Shown: piece after piece, positions 1 to 7,255 of the stretch
Layout: every line of letters begins with the position of its first letter
How positions within the stretch are numbered: position 1 is the first letter of the stretch
Source: Verrucomicrobiota bacterium
Lineage (GTDB): Bacteria; Verrucomicrobiota; Verrucomicrobiia; Opitutales; Oceanipulchritudinaceae
Reading direction: 5' to 3'
Length of the DNA: 13,271 nucleotides
Assembly (NCBI GenBank): GCA_009908535.1
Contig: JAAAOD010000173.1
Span: forward strand, 1-13,271
Notes under the pieces: generated by a model
What the model was told of the DNA's origin: nothing
The model's database searches: none
The model's input: only the letters and a program-made list of their open reading frames with translations
Made by a program: the position numbers and the translations under genes

Positions 1-23
1 GTCGTAAGACTTTGGAAAATACC

Positions 24-68
24 GGCACCGGGCCAAACTCTCACGAGTTCGGCTACCTGCGGGGTGCC
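24..68. repeat. Nested inverted repeat (possible structured RNA), unknown role
   Basis: Positions 1-85 hold no gene I recognise. Within them an outer pair GGCACC (24-29) / GGTGCC (63-68) encloses a second stem. That stem is GGCC (31-34) with GGCT (51-54), one A/C mismatch, then AACTC (36-40) / GAGTT (45-49) closing a TCAC loop. The element lies just beyond the stop codon of the minus-strand sulfatase maturase, so it could be a 3' end structure of that transcript. No run of T follows on either strand, so it is not a clear intrinsic terminator. It does not match a tRNA arm set or a riboswitch class I know. The pairing is seen in the sequence; any role is unknown. Confidence 0.35.
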
Positions 69-85
69 AGAGGATCCCCCCCCAT

Positions 86-1369
86 TCACGACGGCTTGGG
101 GAGGCGCTTTTCGCGGATCATGCGCATGACGTCGGCGGGAGGCTGGCCGTCATGATAAAGCCGCGCCATGGCCTGCAGGTAGGGATCCATTTTCCCGAAG
201 ACGAAGCGGTACCCGGAACAGAGATAGTTCAGGCCGGGTTCGTCGTCGGGGGTGAGGAGGAAGCGGTGCTTGGGGCAGCCGCCGTTGCAGGCGAACTTGT
301 AGGGGCAGCGGCGGCAGTAGGCTGGAAGGGTCCGTTCCTTATCCTGCCCGAAGCCGCTCTGGAAGGTGCTGTCAACCATCTCCCGAATCGATTTCTCGCG
401 CAGGTTGCCGAGTTTGTAATCCGGATAAACGTAGTGATCACATGAATACATACTGCCATCGTGCTCGAGGGCCATGGCCCGCCCGCAGGTTTCGTTGAAG
501 ACGCAGATCCCGCCGGGAACATCCGCCCACTTGCCGAGGGCGACATCGAAGAGCTGCACGTAGATCCTGCCCACGTCCTTCTGCACCCAGCGCTTGAAAA
601 TATTCCACATGAAGCGTCCGTAACCTTTCGGCTGCACGCTCCAGTCGGTCACCGGGGCCTCGAGGTTCTCGTCCTCCTCGGTGAACTTCGGCGGCGTGGA
701 ATGACTGAGCCCCAGCCGCTCCGCCTCGGCGTCCGGAAGCCGCTCGATGATGGGGATGAACTGCATGTACCGGGAGCCGATGTCCTTGAGAAACTGATAC
801 ACTTCCGCCCCGCGTTCCATATTGGCCCGGTTGACGCAGGTGAGGGTGTTGAACTCGACCTTGTGCTTCTTGAGGAAATCCAGCCCGCGCATGACCTCGG
901 CATGGCTGCCCTGGCCGTTGCGTTTGACGCGGTAGGCGTCGTGCAGTTCCGCCGGCCCGTCCACGCTCAGGCCAATGAGGAAATTTTCCCGCTTGAAAAA
1001 GGCCGCCCAGTCGTCGTCGATGAGGGTGCCGTTGGTCTGGAAGGCGTTGTCGATCTGGCGACCCTTGCCGTATTGCCTCTGCCAATACACGACCTTCTCA
1101 AAAAACTCCCGCCCACACAGTGTCGGCTCGCCCCCCTGCCATGCGAAGGTGACGGGATCGGCCGGCTGCGCCTCGATGTAGCGCCGTACATAGGCCTCGA
1201 GGGTGGCGTCGTCCATCTTCCACTTTTCGCCATCGCCCCAGAGGACCTCCTTCTCGAGGTAGAAACAGTACTGGCAATCGAGGTTACACTTCGGCCCGAT
1301 CGGCTTCACCATGATGTGGAAGGGGGCCCCGGCGGGTCCGGGTTCAGACTGCAACGGGGGCGATGCCAT
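86..1369 (-). CDS. Anaerobic sulfatase-maturating enzyme (radical SAM/SPASM)
   Basis: This cytoplasmic radical SAM enzyme would convert the active-site Cys or Ser of a sulfatase to C-alpha-formylglycine without oxygen. Numbered from the ATG at 1369 (427 aa), the radical SAM motif CNLDCQYC is at residues 28-35 and the SAM-binding GGEP at 79-82. The C-terminal SPASM cysteines follow: CVFNETCGRA, then SCDHYV, then CRRCPYKFACNGGCPKH and a last Cys, enough for two auxiliary 4Fe-4S clusters. The Asp after Cys in SCDHYV matches the proposed general base of the clostridial enzyme. An in-frame TTG start at 1405 would add 12 residues (MGWGLGTGLANL). The ATG is preferred because the MASPPL start sits a normal distance before the APFHIMVKP entry of the domain. 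No sulfatase gene lies in the window, so the substrate is elsewhere. Other peptide-modifying SPASM enzymes are a less likely alternative. Confidence 0.9.
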   Translation of the reverse strand: MASPPLQSEPGPAGAPFHIMVKPIGPKCNLDCQYCFYLEKEVLWGDGEKWKMDDATLEAYVRRYIEAQPADPVTFAWQGGEPTLCGREFFEKVVYWQRQYGKGRQIDNAFQTNGTLIDDDWAAFFKRENFLIGLSVDGPAELHDAYRVKRNGQGSHAEVMRGLDFLKKHKVEFNTLTCVNRANMERGAEVYQFLKDIGSRYMQFIPIIERLPDAEAERLGLSHSTPPKFTEEDENLEAPVTDWSVQPKGYGRFMWNIFKRWVQKDVGRIYVQLFDVALGKWADVPGGICVFNETCGRAMALEHDGSMYSCDHYVYPDYKLGNLREKSIREMVDSTFQSGFGQDKERTLPAYCRRCPYKFACNGGCPKHRFLLTPDDEPGLNYLCSGYRFVFGKMDPYLQAMARLYHDGQPPADVMRMIREKRLPKPS

Positions 1370-1467
1370 AAGATTGGCTAATCCTGTTCCAAGGCCCCAC
1401 CCCAAAGCAATGAAAATTACCGGTTGACGCGCGACCGTCGAACATAACGCTTTTTAAATTATCCGCA

Positions 1468-2163
1468 ATGACGATATTGGATGCCATTCCCCTGGGCGAG
1501 CGCCCGCAGGAGCGCCTGCAAAGCAAAGGCGCGCAGGCGCTTTCGGACGCGGAGCTGCTGGCGGTCATCCTCCGCAGCGGCACGCGGGGCCACGACGTGG
1601 TGACCGTGGCGCAGTCGCTTCTCATGGGCATGGGCTCCCTGCGCGGACTGCTGGCGGCGAACCATGGCGAACTCTGCGACTACCCTGGGATCGGACCGGT
1701 AAAAGCCCTGCAGCTGGAGGCCATCATCGAGATGGCGCGGAGGATTCTATCCTCGGGGGAAGCGGCTCCGCTGATGGACAATCCGGAGCGGGTCTTCGCG
1801 TGGCTGAACCCGCTTGTGAACGGCGAGGCGGTGGAGAAGTTCTGGGTGCTCTCCCTGAACCGGAAAAACCGGCTTCTGCGCTGCCAGCCCGTGACCTCCG
1901 GCACGGCGACGGCGAGCCTTGTGCATCCGCGGGAGGTCTTCCGGGAAGCGATCCGCAACAGCGCCTCCGCCCTGATCTGCGCGCACAATCATCCCAGCGG
2001 GGATCCGGCGCCGAGCCAGGCCGACATCCGTGCGACGCGGCAGCTGCGGGACGCGGCGCGGGTCCTCCAGCTCGACCTCCTCGACCATGTCATTCTCGGC
2101 ATGCCGGAGCATGATCCGCGCGGCAGCGGCTTTTATTCGTTTGCCGAGGCGGGGCTTTTGTAG
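1468..2163 (+). CDS. radC: RadC family protein (HhH plus JAB/MPN domain)
   Basis: This 231-residue protein has the usual RadC length and layout. The N-terminal part (about 1-100) carries the GERPQERL and LSDAELLAVILRSGT segments and a helix-hairpin-helix-like stretch around LCDYPGIGPVKALQL. The C-terminal part is a JAB/MPN metalloprotease-like domain with the zinc motif HNHPSGDPAPSQAD at about residues 173-186. The second-half segment EKFWVLSLNRKN and the exit LLDHVILG are also typical. The family was named for a proposed role in DNA repair, but its biochemical activity is not established. The gene is divergent from the sulfatase maturase over about 98 bp, and its stop codon lies 4 bp from the stop of the convergent acyltransferase gene. 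I see no Shine-Dalgarno before the ATG. Confidence 0.93.
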   Translation: MTILDAIPLGERPQERLQSKGAQALSDAELLAVILRSGTRGHDVVTVAQSLLMGMGSLRGLLAANHGELCDYPGIGPVKALQLEAIIEMARRILSSGEAAPLMDNPERVFAWLNPLVNGEAVEKFWVLSLNRKNRLLRCQPVTSGTATASLVHPREVFREAIRNSASALICAHNHPSGDPAPSQADIRATRQLRDAARVLQLDLLDHVILGMPEHDPRGSGFYSFAEAGLL

Positions 2164-2167
2164 CTAT

Positions 2168-4048
2168 CTACTGCTTGAATTCCCGCACCAGAGCGGCCTC
2201 GCGCCGCGCCTCCTGATCGCGATGAAAAGCGAGGAAGCGCCGGGCCCCGTCGCGGCCCATGTACTTCTCGAGGGTCCGGACAAGGGTACGGCGCAGGTCG
2301 ACGAGAACGAGCCCGTCGAGGCAGTCGTTGAAGTCCGGATCGACATTGAAGCTGAGCACGGTCGCGTTGAGCTTCAAGTACTGGCGGAGGAGGACCGGCA
2401 CGCCCTTGACCCCGTGTTCGATCTCCCCGATGAGGGCGGAGACATCCTCGATGTCGCGGACGGAACTTTGAAAGGACCCCCGGTCGAGGGAACCGAAAAA
2501 GCGGGAACGGGGCGGGTTCTTCGCCCGCACCATGGGGGCCAGCTTCCGGTCGAGGCTGTGCTCCTTCAGATAAGTGACCATCATGTTTTTGGAAAGGCTC
2601 TGGTATTCGCGGCTGATGCTGACCGGTCCGAAGAGCGTACAATAGCGCGGATGGCGCGCAATAAAGTGCCCGATCCCCTGCCAGAGCAGGCTGAGCGAGG
2701 CCGGCCGGCGCTGGTAATCCGCGACGACAAAAGATCGCCCGAGCTCAATCGCCGGACTCAACGACCTCAGGACACCGGCTTTGAAGCGGAAAAGGGTCGT
2801 GCTGTAGAGGCCGCTTTTGCCCTCTTCGGGGAGGATCTCGTCCGTCAGTCCGAGGCGGTAGGCACCAACAATCCGGCGCTCCTCGTGGTGCCAAAGCAGC
2901 AGGTGATGATAACTGCGGTCAAAGCGGTCGAGGTCCTGGCTTTCCCCGGTCCCTTCCCCGACGGCGCGGAAGGTGATTTCCCGCAGGCGCCCGATCTCGA
3001 GGAGGCAGCGGGGAACCTGCCCCGCCCGGGCCACGTAGACGGTGAACGGCGACTGTTGAAGGAGGAGGTTCTCCGGAGGAAGTTGCGCCAATTCGCTGGC
3101 GAGGGCTGCGGGGTCCTGCGCGGGGGCGACCGGCCGGCCGCTCCGCTTCGTTCGCAGGGCGGGGACTCCCTTTACCGCGACCGGTTGCTCCCGATTGCGG
3201 AGCACGTAGGTACGCAGGCGGAGAAACCCCATCAGCTCACGGTCATCCTCGAACCGCTGCAATCGTTTCGCGGAAATGGGGCTGCCCACGCGCACTTCCA
3301 GCTCCTGTCCGCGTAGGCGCAGCAGCTCGCGCGGAAGCAGCGCGGTGCGCATCCGCTCATGGAGAAGCCCGGCGATCTGGAAAAGGTGGCTGTTGCGACC
3401 CGGAAAATACAGCGGCACCACCGTCGCCCCGCTGCGGCGGATGAGCTGGGCGAGATTCGCCGCCCAGACTGGATCGGTGACGGCACGCTTGCGCGGCTGC
3501 AGGTGGGAAACCGTGCCGGAGGGAAAGGTCGCGAGGGCGTGCCCCTCCCTCAGCCAGCGCAGGCTCTGCCGCAGGCCGCGCAGGTTGCGCTGCGGCGCTG
3601 TCTCCCCGCCGAAAGGATCGACGAAAAAGCTCTCTTCTTCCATGCCCTCGATGCGCCCGAGGAGGAAATTGACCAGCAGGCGGCTGTCCGGACGGCGCCG
3701 ACGCAGCAGGGAGCCGAGAATCAGGCCGTCCACTCCGCCGAAAGGATGGTTGGCCAGGAGCAGGACCGGACCCTTTTCGGGAATGCGTTCCAGATCCTCC
3801 CCGACGAACCGGTAGCGAACGCCGAGGGTGGCCAGGCCCGTATCGAAAAAATTGCTGCCGGAGTTCCGGCGCTGCCGCAGGAACTCCCCGTGGACGCGGT
3901 TCAGTTCCTCCAAATGCAAGAACGGATTCAGCACCCGTTGCAGGCCTCCGAGGAGCGGACGCCAAGGAGCGGGAACGGGAAGCTGGCGAAAATCGACAAT
4001 GGGTCTCATTGAGCGGAAAAGAATGGATATCAAGCCGTTAACCACCAT
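2168..4048 (-). CDS. OlsF-like bifunctional acyltransferase (PlsC domain plus GNAT hemolysin-like domain)
   Basis: This 626-residue fusion has two acyltransferase halves. The N-terminal half (about 70-300) is a PlsC/AGPAT-like domain: ANHPFGGVDG at 99-108 supplies the catalytic His and a spaced Asp, FPSGTVSH is the FPEG-type motif, and VVPLYFPGRNSHLFQIAG and VRVGSPIS follow. The C-terminal half (about 340-600) is a hemolysin-like GNAT domain of the OlsB type, with AYRLGLTDEI, ELGRSFV, LFGPVSISREY, GVPVLLRQYLKLNA and FNVDPDFNDCLDGLVLVDL. The same order is known for OlsF, where the C-terminal part N-acylates ornithine and the N-terminal part adds the second acyl chain. An ornithine lipid or related aminolipid product is therefore inferred, at the inner face of the membrane. 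ATG 4048 is the longest start; ATG 4009 (MRPIVDFRQ) is equally plausible. The gene lies 105 bp downstream of cimA on the same strand. Confidence 0.85.
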   Translation of the reverse strand: MVVNGLISILFRSMRPIVDFRQLPVPAPWRPLLGGLQRVLNPFLHLEELNRVHGEFLRQRRNSGSNFFDTGLATLGVRYRFVGEDLERIPEKGPVLLLANHPFGGVDGLILGSLLRRRRPDSRLLVNFLLGRIEGMEEESFFVDPFGGETAPQRNLRGLRQSLRWLREGHALATFPSGTVSHLQPRKRAVTDPVWAANLAQLIRRSGATVVPLYFPGRNSHLFQIAGLLHERMRTALLPRELLRLRGQELEVRVGSPISAKRLQRFEDDRELMGFLRLRTYVLRNREQPVAVKGVPALRTKRSGRPVAPAQDPAALASELAQLPPENLLLQQSPFTVYVARAGQVPRCLLEIGRLREITFRAVGEGTGESQDLDRFDRSYHHLLLWHHEERRIVGAYRLGLTDEILPEEGKSGLYSTTLFRFKAGVLRSLSPAIELGRSFVVADYQRRPASLSLLWQGIGHFIARHPRYCTLFGPVSISREYQSLSKNMMVTYLKEHSLDRKLAPMVRAKNPPRSRFFGSLDRGSFQSSVRDIEDVSALIGEIEHGVKGVPVLLRQYLKLNATVLSFNVDPDFNDCLDGLVLVDLRRTLVRTLEKYMGRDGARRFLAFHRDQEARREAALVREFKQ

Positions 4049-4153
4049 TCACGCACATTTGCAGCGAAAGTTCCAGCGCGGAAAGGCGCCGACCCAACCG
4101 ATCCGGTGATTTTTGTGTGACTCCCGTTACGCCATCGTGACGGACGGTCCCGG

Positions 4154-5734
4154 CTACCCGGTGAGCAGCTTGTACCGAAACGAGTCCCGCAGGGCCTGCC
4201 AGCTCGCCTCAATAATATTCTGGTCCGCGCCACAGGTCCACCACGACTGCTCCTCGTCTCCGGACAGCATCAAGACCTGTACGATCGAATCGGTTCCCAG
4301 GCCCGTCTGCAGGATTCGTACCTTGTAGTCGATCAGCTGTACCTCGCGCAGCTCGGGGAAATGCGCTCCGAACGCGATGCGCATGGCGTGGTCGAGGGCA
4401 CCGACCGGGCCGGCCGATTCCGCCACACTGAGCTTGATTTCCTCATCCCCGGTGACGCGGATTTTCACCACCGCCTCGGAGATGTTTTCTTGCTTATCGC
4501 GCACGACCTCGGAAATCGTCCGGTAACTGACCAGCTTGAAGTTGTCCCGAAGCCCGTGAAAGTGCTGGCTGAGGAGGACCTTGAAACTCGCATCGGCATT
4601 TTCATACTCGTAGCCGCGCGCCTCCCGCTCCTTCAGCTTCTTGAGAAAGGCCCTCATTTCGGGGGATTTCGGATCCACCTCGATTCCCGCGTCCTCCGCC
4701 TTCATGGCGACACTGCTCGCTCCGGCCATGTCGGAAAGGAGGATCCGCTGCCGGTTGCCTACCTTCTCCGGCTCGATGTGCTCGTAACTGCGCGCGACTT
4801 TCTGCGCGGCATTGGCGTGCACCCCTCCCTTGTGCGCGAAGGCGCTGCGCCCAACATAGGGGGCCTTCGGGTTGGGAAGCAGGTTGGCGAACTTGTCGGT
4901 GGTGTGGGCGAGCTCGACAAGGCGGGAAAGGTTGGCCGCCGCCTTGAAATCGTAGCCGAGCTTGAAGTGCAGGTTCGGCATGAGCGTGGTCAGGTTGGCA
5001 TTGCCGACCCGTTCTCCGTAGCCGTTTATCGTTCCCTGGACCATGCGGGCGCCGGCCTCGACCCCGATCTGGCTCAGGGCCACGCCGAGTCCGGCATCAT
5101 TGTGGCAATGGACGCCAATGCGGCTCTGCGGAAAGGCCGCGACCACTTTCCCCACAATCTCCCGGAACCGTTCCGGCTGCATGCCCCCGTTCGTGTCACA
5201 GAGGACCAGCCACTGGGCTCCCCCGTCGCGGGCCGCCGCGAGCGTCCGCAGGGCATAGGCTTCGTCGGCCTCAAAGCCGTCGAAAAAATGTTCCGCGTCG
5301 TAGATGACCTCGCGATCCGCCTCCCTGAGAAAGCGGACCGAATCCTCGATCATGCTCAGGTTTTCCTCGGGATCGGTGCGCAGGACCTCCGTCACGTGCA
5401 AAAGCCAGCTCTTGCCGAAAAGGGTCACCACGGGGGTATCCGCCTCCAGCAGGGTAGCCAGTTGCGGGTCGTCCTCGGCCTTGAGCCTGGCCCGCCGCGT
5501 CGAACCGAAGGCGGCGATGCGGGCGTGGCGGAGCTCCAGCTCCTTTGCCTGCTCGAAAAAAGCCATGTCGCGCGGATTTGATCCCGGCCAGCCGCCCTCG
5601 ATGTAATCGACCCCGAAGTCGTCAAGTTTGCGGGCAAGGAGCCCCTTGTCTTCGGCCGAAATGGAGATGCCCTCGCCCTGGGTGCCGTCCCGCAGCGTGG
5701 TATCGTAGATCATCAGTGCTTCGGCCGTTTCCAT
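4154..5734 (-). CDS. cimA: (R)-citramalate synthase
   Basis: This 526-residue enzyme of the isopropylmalate/homocitrate synthase family most likely condenses acetyl-CoA with pyruvate to (R)-citramalate, the first step of threonine-independent isoleucine synthesis. The HMGL-like TIM barrel opens with YDTTLRDGTQGEG (about 10-22), followed by DYIEGGWPGSNPRD, HCHNDAGLGVAL (about 209-220), GTINGYGERVGNANL and HKGGVHANA. A LeuA-type C-terminal regulatory/dimer domain fills the last 130 residues or so, ending in DSIVQVLMLSGDEEQSWWTCG. The GGWPGSNPRD and GYGERVGNANL forms and the length fit the citramalate synthase group rather than LeuA, but substrate choice needs an assay. The frame stays open to 5788. 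ATG 5734 is chosen because the extra 18 residues lie in the divergent gap shared with astB and look non-coding. No other branched-chain genes are adjacent. Confidence 0.9.
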   Translation of the reverse strand: METAEALMIYDTTLRDGTQGEGISISAEDKGLLARKLDDFGVDYIEGGWPGSNPRDMAFFEQAKELELRHARIAAFGSTRRARLKAEDDPQLATLLEADTPVVTLFGKSWLLHVTEVLRTDPEENLSMIEDSVRFLREADREVIYDAEHFFDGFEADEAYALRTLAAARDGGAQWLVLCDTNGGMQPERFREIVGKVVAAFPQSRIGVHCHNDAGLGVALSQIGVEAGARMVQGTINGYGERVGNANLTTLMPNLHFKLGYDFKAAANLSRLVELAHTTDKFANLLPNPKAPYVGRSAFAHKGGVHANAAQKVARSYEHIEPEKVGNRQRILLSDMAGASSVAMKAEDAGIEVDPKSPEMRAFLKKLKEREARGYEYENADASFKVLLSQHFHGLRDNFKLVSYRTISEVVRDKQENISEAVVKIRVTGDEEIKLSVAESAGPVGALDHAMRIAFGAHFPELREVQLIDYKVRILQTGLGTDSIVQVLMLSGDEEQSWWTCGADQNIIEASWQALRDSFRYKLLTG

Positions 5735-5832
5735 AAGGATGTCTTGTTTGTGCCGGGCCCCGGGAGGGTCAACGCCAAATCCCCGCAAGGGACGGGGAAC
5801 CCCGCGCTCTTTGCGCTTTCCTAAGGCCGCTT

Positions 5833-7206
5833 ATGGTACCAGAGTGGCCGACCATGGGCTACAGCGAAGTCAATTTCGACGGGATCGTCGGCCCCACCCA
5901 CAATTATGCCGGCCTTGCGCACGGGAACATTGCCTCCACCGCCAACCGCTCGAGCCTGGCCAATCCCCGCGAAGCCGCCCTGCAGAGCCTTGCCAAGGCC
6001 TGGACGGTGGCGGAACAGGGCTTTCCGCAGGCGGTCTTTCCACCCCACGACCGTCCCGCTGTCTGGGCTCTGCGAGCCTACGGCATTCCCGGTTCCTCAG
6101 ACGAGGAGGTCATCGCCAAGGCGGCCCGCCTGAGCCCGGACCTGCTCCACGCCGCCTCTTCGGCCTCCGCCATGTGGGTGGCCAACGCCTTCACCATGAC
6201 CCCGTCCTGCGATACCCGCGACGGCCGGGCCCACTTCACGCCCGCGAACCTGCAAAGCAAGCTGCATCGCTGGCTGGAGGGCCCCTTCACGGAAACGCTG
6301 CTGAAATCCATTTTTCCCGACACCGAGGTTTTCTTCATCCACGAACCCCTGCGGGGAGGCGATGCCATGTCGGATGAGGGCGCCGCCAACCACACCCGCC
6401 TCTGCAGCGACCTCAACGGTCCCGGCCTCCACCTCTTCGTGTACGGTCGTAGCGTCTTTCAGGAAAACGGGCCCAGGCCAACCCGCTTTCCCGCCCGCCA
6501 GACGCTGGAAAGTGTCCAGGCCCTCGCCCGCAACCACCAGATTCCCCATCACCAGTTTTCCTTCGCCCAGCAAAGTCCGCATGCCATCGACTCGGGCGTC
6601 TTCCACAACGACGTCATCTCCGTCGGCAACCGGAACTTCCTTCTCGTCCACGAGGACGCTTACGTGGAAGGCAAGGACGCCCTTGCCCGACTGAACACAC
6701 GCTTCCAGAACCTGACCGGGAAGCACCTTCACCTGCAACTCGTCGCGCGTCGTGAAATTCCGCTCGAGGAAGCGGTCCGGACCTACTTGTTCAACAGCCA
6801 GCTTTTTGGCGATGAAGAGGACGGCATGCTCCTGCTCGCGCCGGCCGAGTGCAGGGAAAGCGAGTTCGTCGCTCCCTGGCTCGACGAACTGATCAGCCAG
6901 CCCGGGAATCCGTTGCGGGAGGTACAATTCGCGGATTTACGCCAGAGCATGCGCAACGGCGGCGGGCCGGCCTGCCTCCGCCAACGCGTCGTCCTTGATG
7001 AAACCGAACTCCATCAAATGAAAGGACGGCTCCTCCTCGACGAGACCCTCTACGCGGAGCTTACGGCATGGATCTGCCGTCATTACCGGGACCGCCTCGG
7101 GCAGGATGATCTCCGTGATCCGCAACTCCTTGCCGAAAGCCGTACCGCTCTTGATGAACTGACGCGGATCCTCCGCCTGCCGGCGCTCTACCCTTTTCAG
7201 TGGTGA
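5833..7206 (+). CDS. astB: N-succinylarginine dihydrolase
   Basis: AstB hydrolyses N2-succinylarginine to N2-succinylornithine, CO2 and two ammonia, the second step of the arginine succinyltransferase (AST) pathway in the cytoplasm. The whole 457-residue chain follows the E. coli protein closely: VNFDGIVGPTHNYAGL at the start, PQAVFPPHDRP, SSASAMWVANAFTM, PARQTLESV, and YPFQW at the end. The amidinotransferase-like catalytic residues are present: Glu182 in DEGAANHTRL, His258 in GVFHNDVISVGN and Cys381 in NGGGPACLR. ATG 5833 has an AAGG six bases upstream, the only Shine-Dalgarno-like signal in the window. ATG 5854 (MGYSEVNFDG) would better match the E. coli N-terminus. No astA, astC, astD or astE lies nearby, so the source of succinylarginine is not visible here. 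The Nif3-like gene follows after 49 bp and may be co-transcribed. Confidence 0.95.
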   Translation: MVPEWPTMGYSEVNFDGIVGPTHNYAGLAHGNIASTANRSSLANPREAALQSLAKAWTVAEQGFPQAVFPPHDRPAVWALRAYGIPGSSDEEVIAKAARLSPDLLHAASSASAMWVANAFTMTPSCDTRDGRAHFTPANLQSKLHRWLEGPFTETLLKSIFPDTEVFFIHEPLRGGDAMSDEGAANHTRLCSDLNGPGLHLFVYGRSVFQENGPRPTRFPARQTLESVQALARNHQIPHHQFSFAQQSPHAIDSGVFHNDVISVGNRNFLLVHEDAYVEGKDALARLNTRFQNLTGKHLHLQLVARREIPLEEAVRTYLFNSQLFGDEEDGMLLLAPAECRESEFVAPWLDELISQPGNPLREVQFADLRQSMRNGGGPACLRQRVVLDETELHQMKGRLLLDETLYAELTAWICRHYRDRLGQDDLRDPQLLAESRTALDELTRILRLPALYPFQW

Positions 7207-7255
7207 ATGACCGCCCGGCCTTGAAGAAATTCCCCGGCCCTGTAGCTTATCTAAC

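Noticed and set aside
461..1381. 306-codon open frame opposite the sulfatase maturase gene
   Set aside because: It lies wholly antisense to a gene with complete radical SAM and SPASM motifs, has no recognisable motif, and is expected in GC-rich DNA with few stop codons.
1406..1467. TTGACG at 1424-1429 as a -35 box for radC
   Set aside because: No good -10 hexamer lies 16-18 nt downstream; the AT-rich TTTAAATTA is about 25 nt away. A sigma-70 promoter cannot be supported.
2030..3316. 428-codon plus-strand open frame overlapping radC and the acyltransferase gene
   Set aside because: It runs through the end of radC in another frame and antisense to a recognised two-domain protein. Its product has no domain I know.
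4049..4153. Terminator between cimA and the acyltransferase gene
   Set aside because: No stem with a T tract is visible on the minus strand in these 105 bases, so the two genes may share a transcript.
4361..5581. 406-codon open frame antisense to cimA
   Set aside because: Its composition mirrors the codons of cimA; it has no motif or plausible start region.
5735..5832. Small hairpin TCCCCG/CGGGGA at 5780-5798 in the cimA-astB divergent gap as an operator
   Set aside because: Only six GC-rich pairs around a 7-nt loop, with no repeat elsewhere in the gap; this is expected by chance at such base composition.
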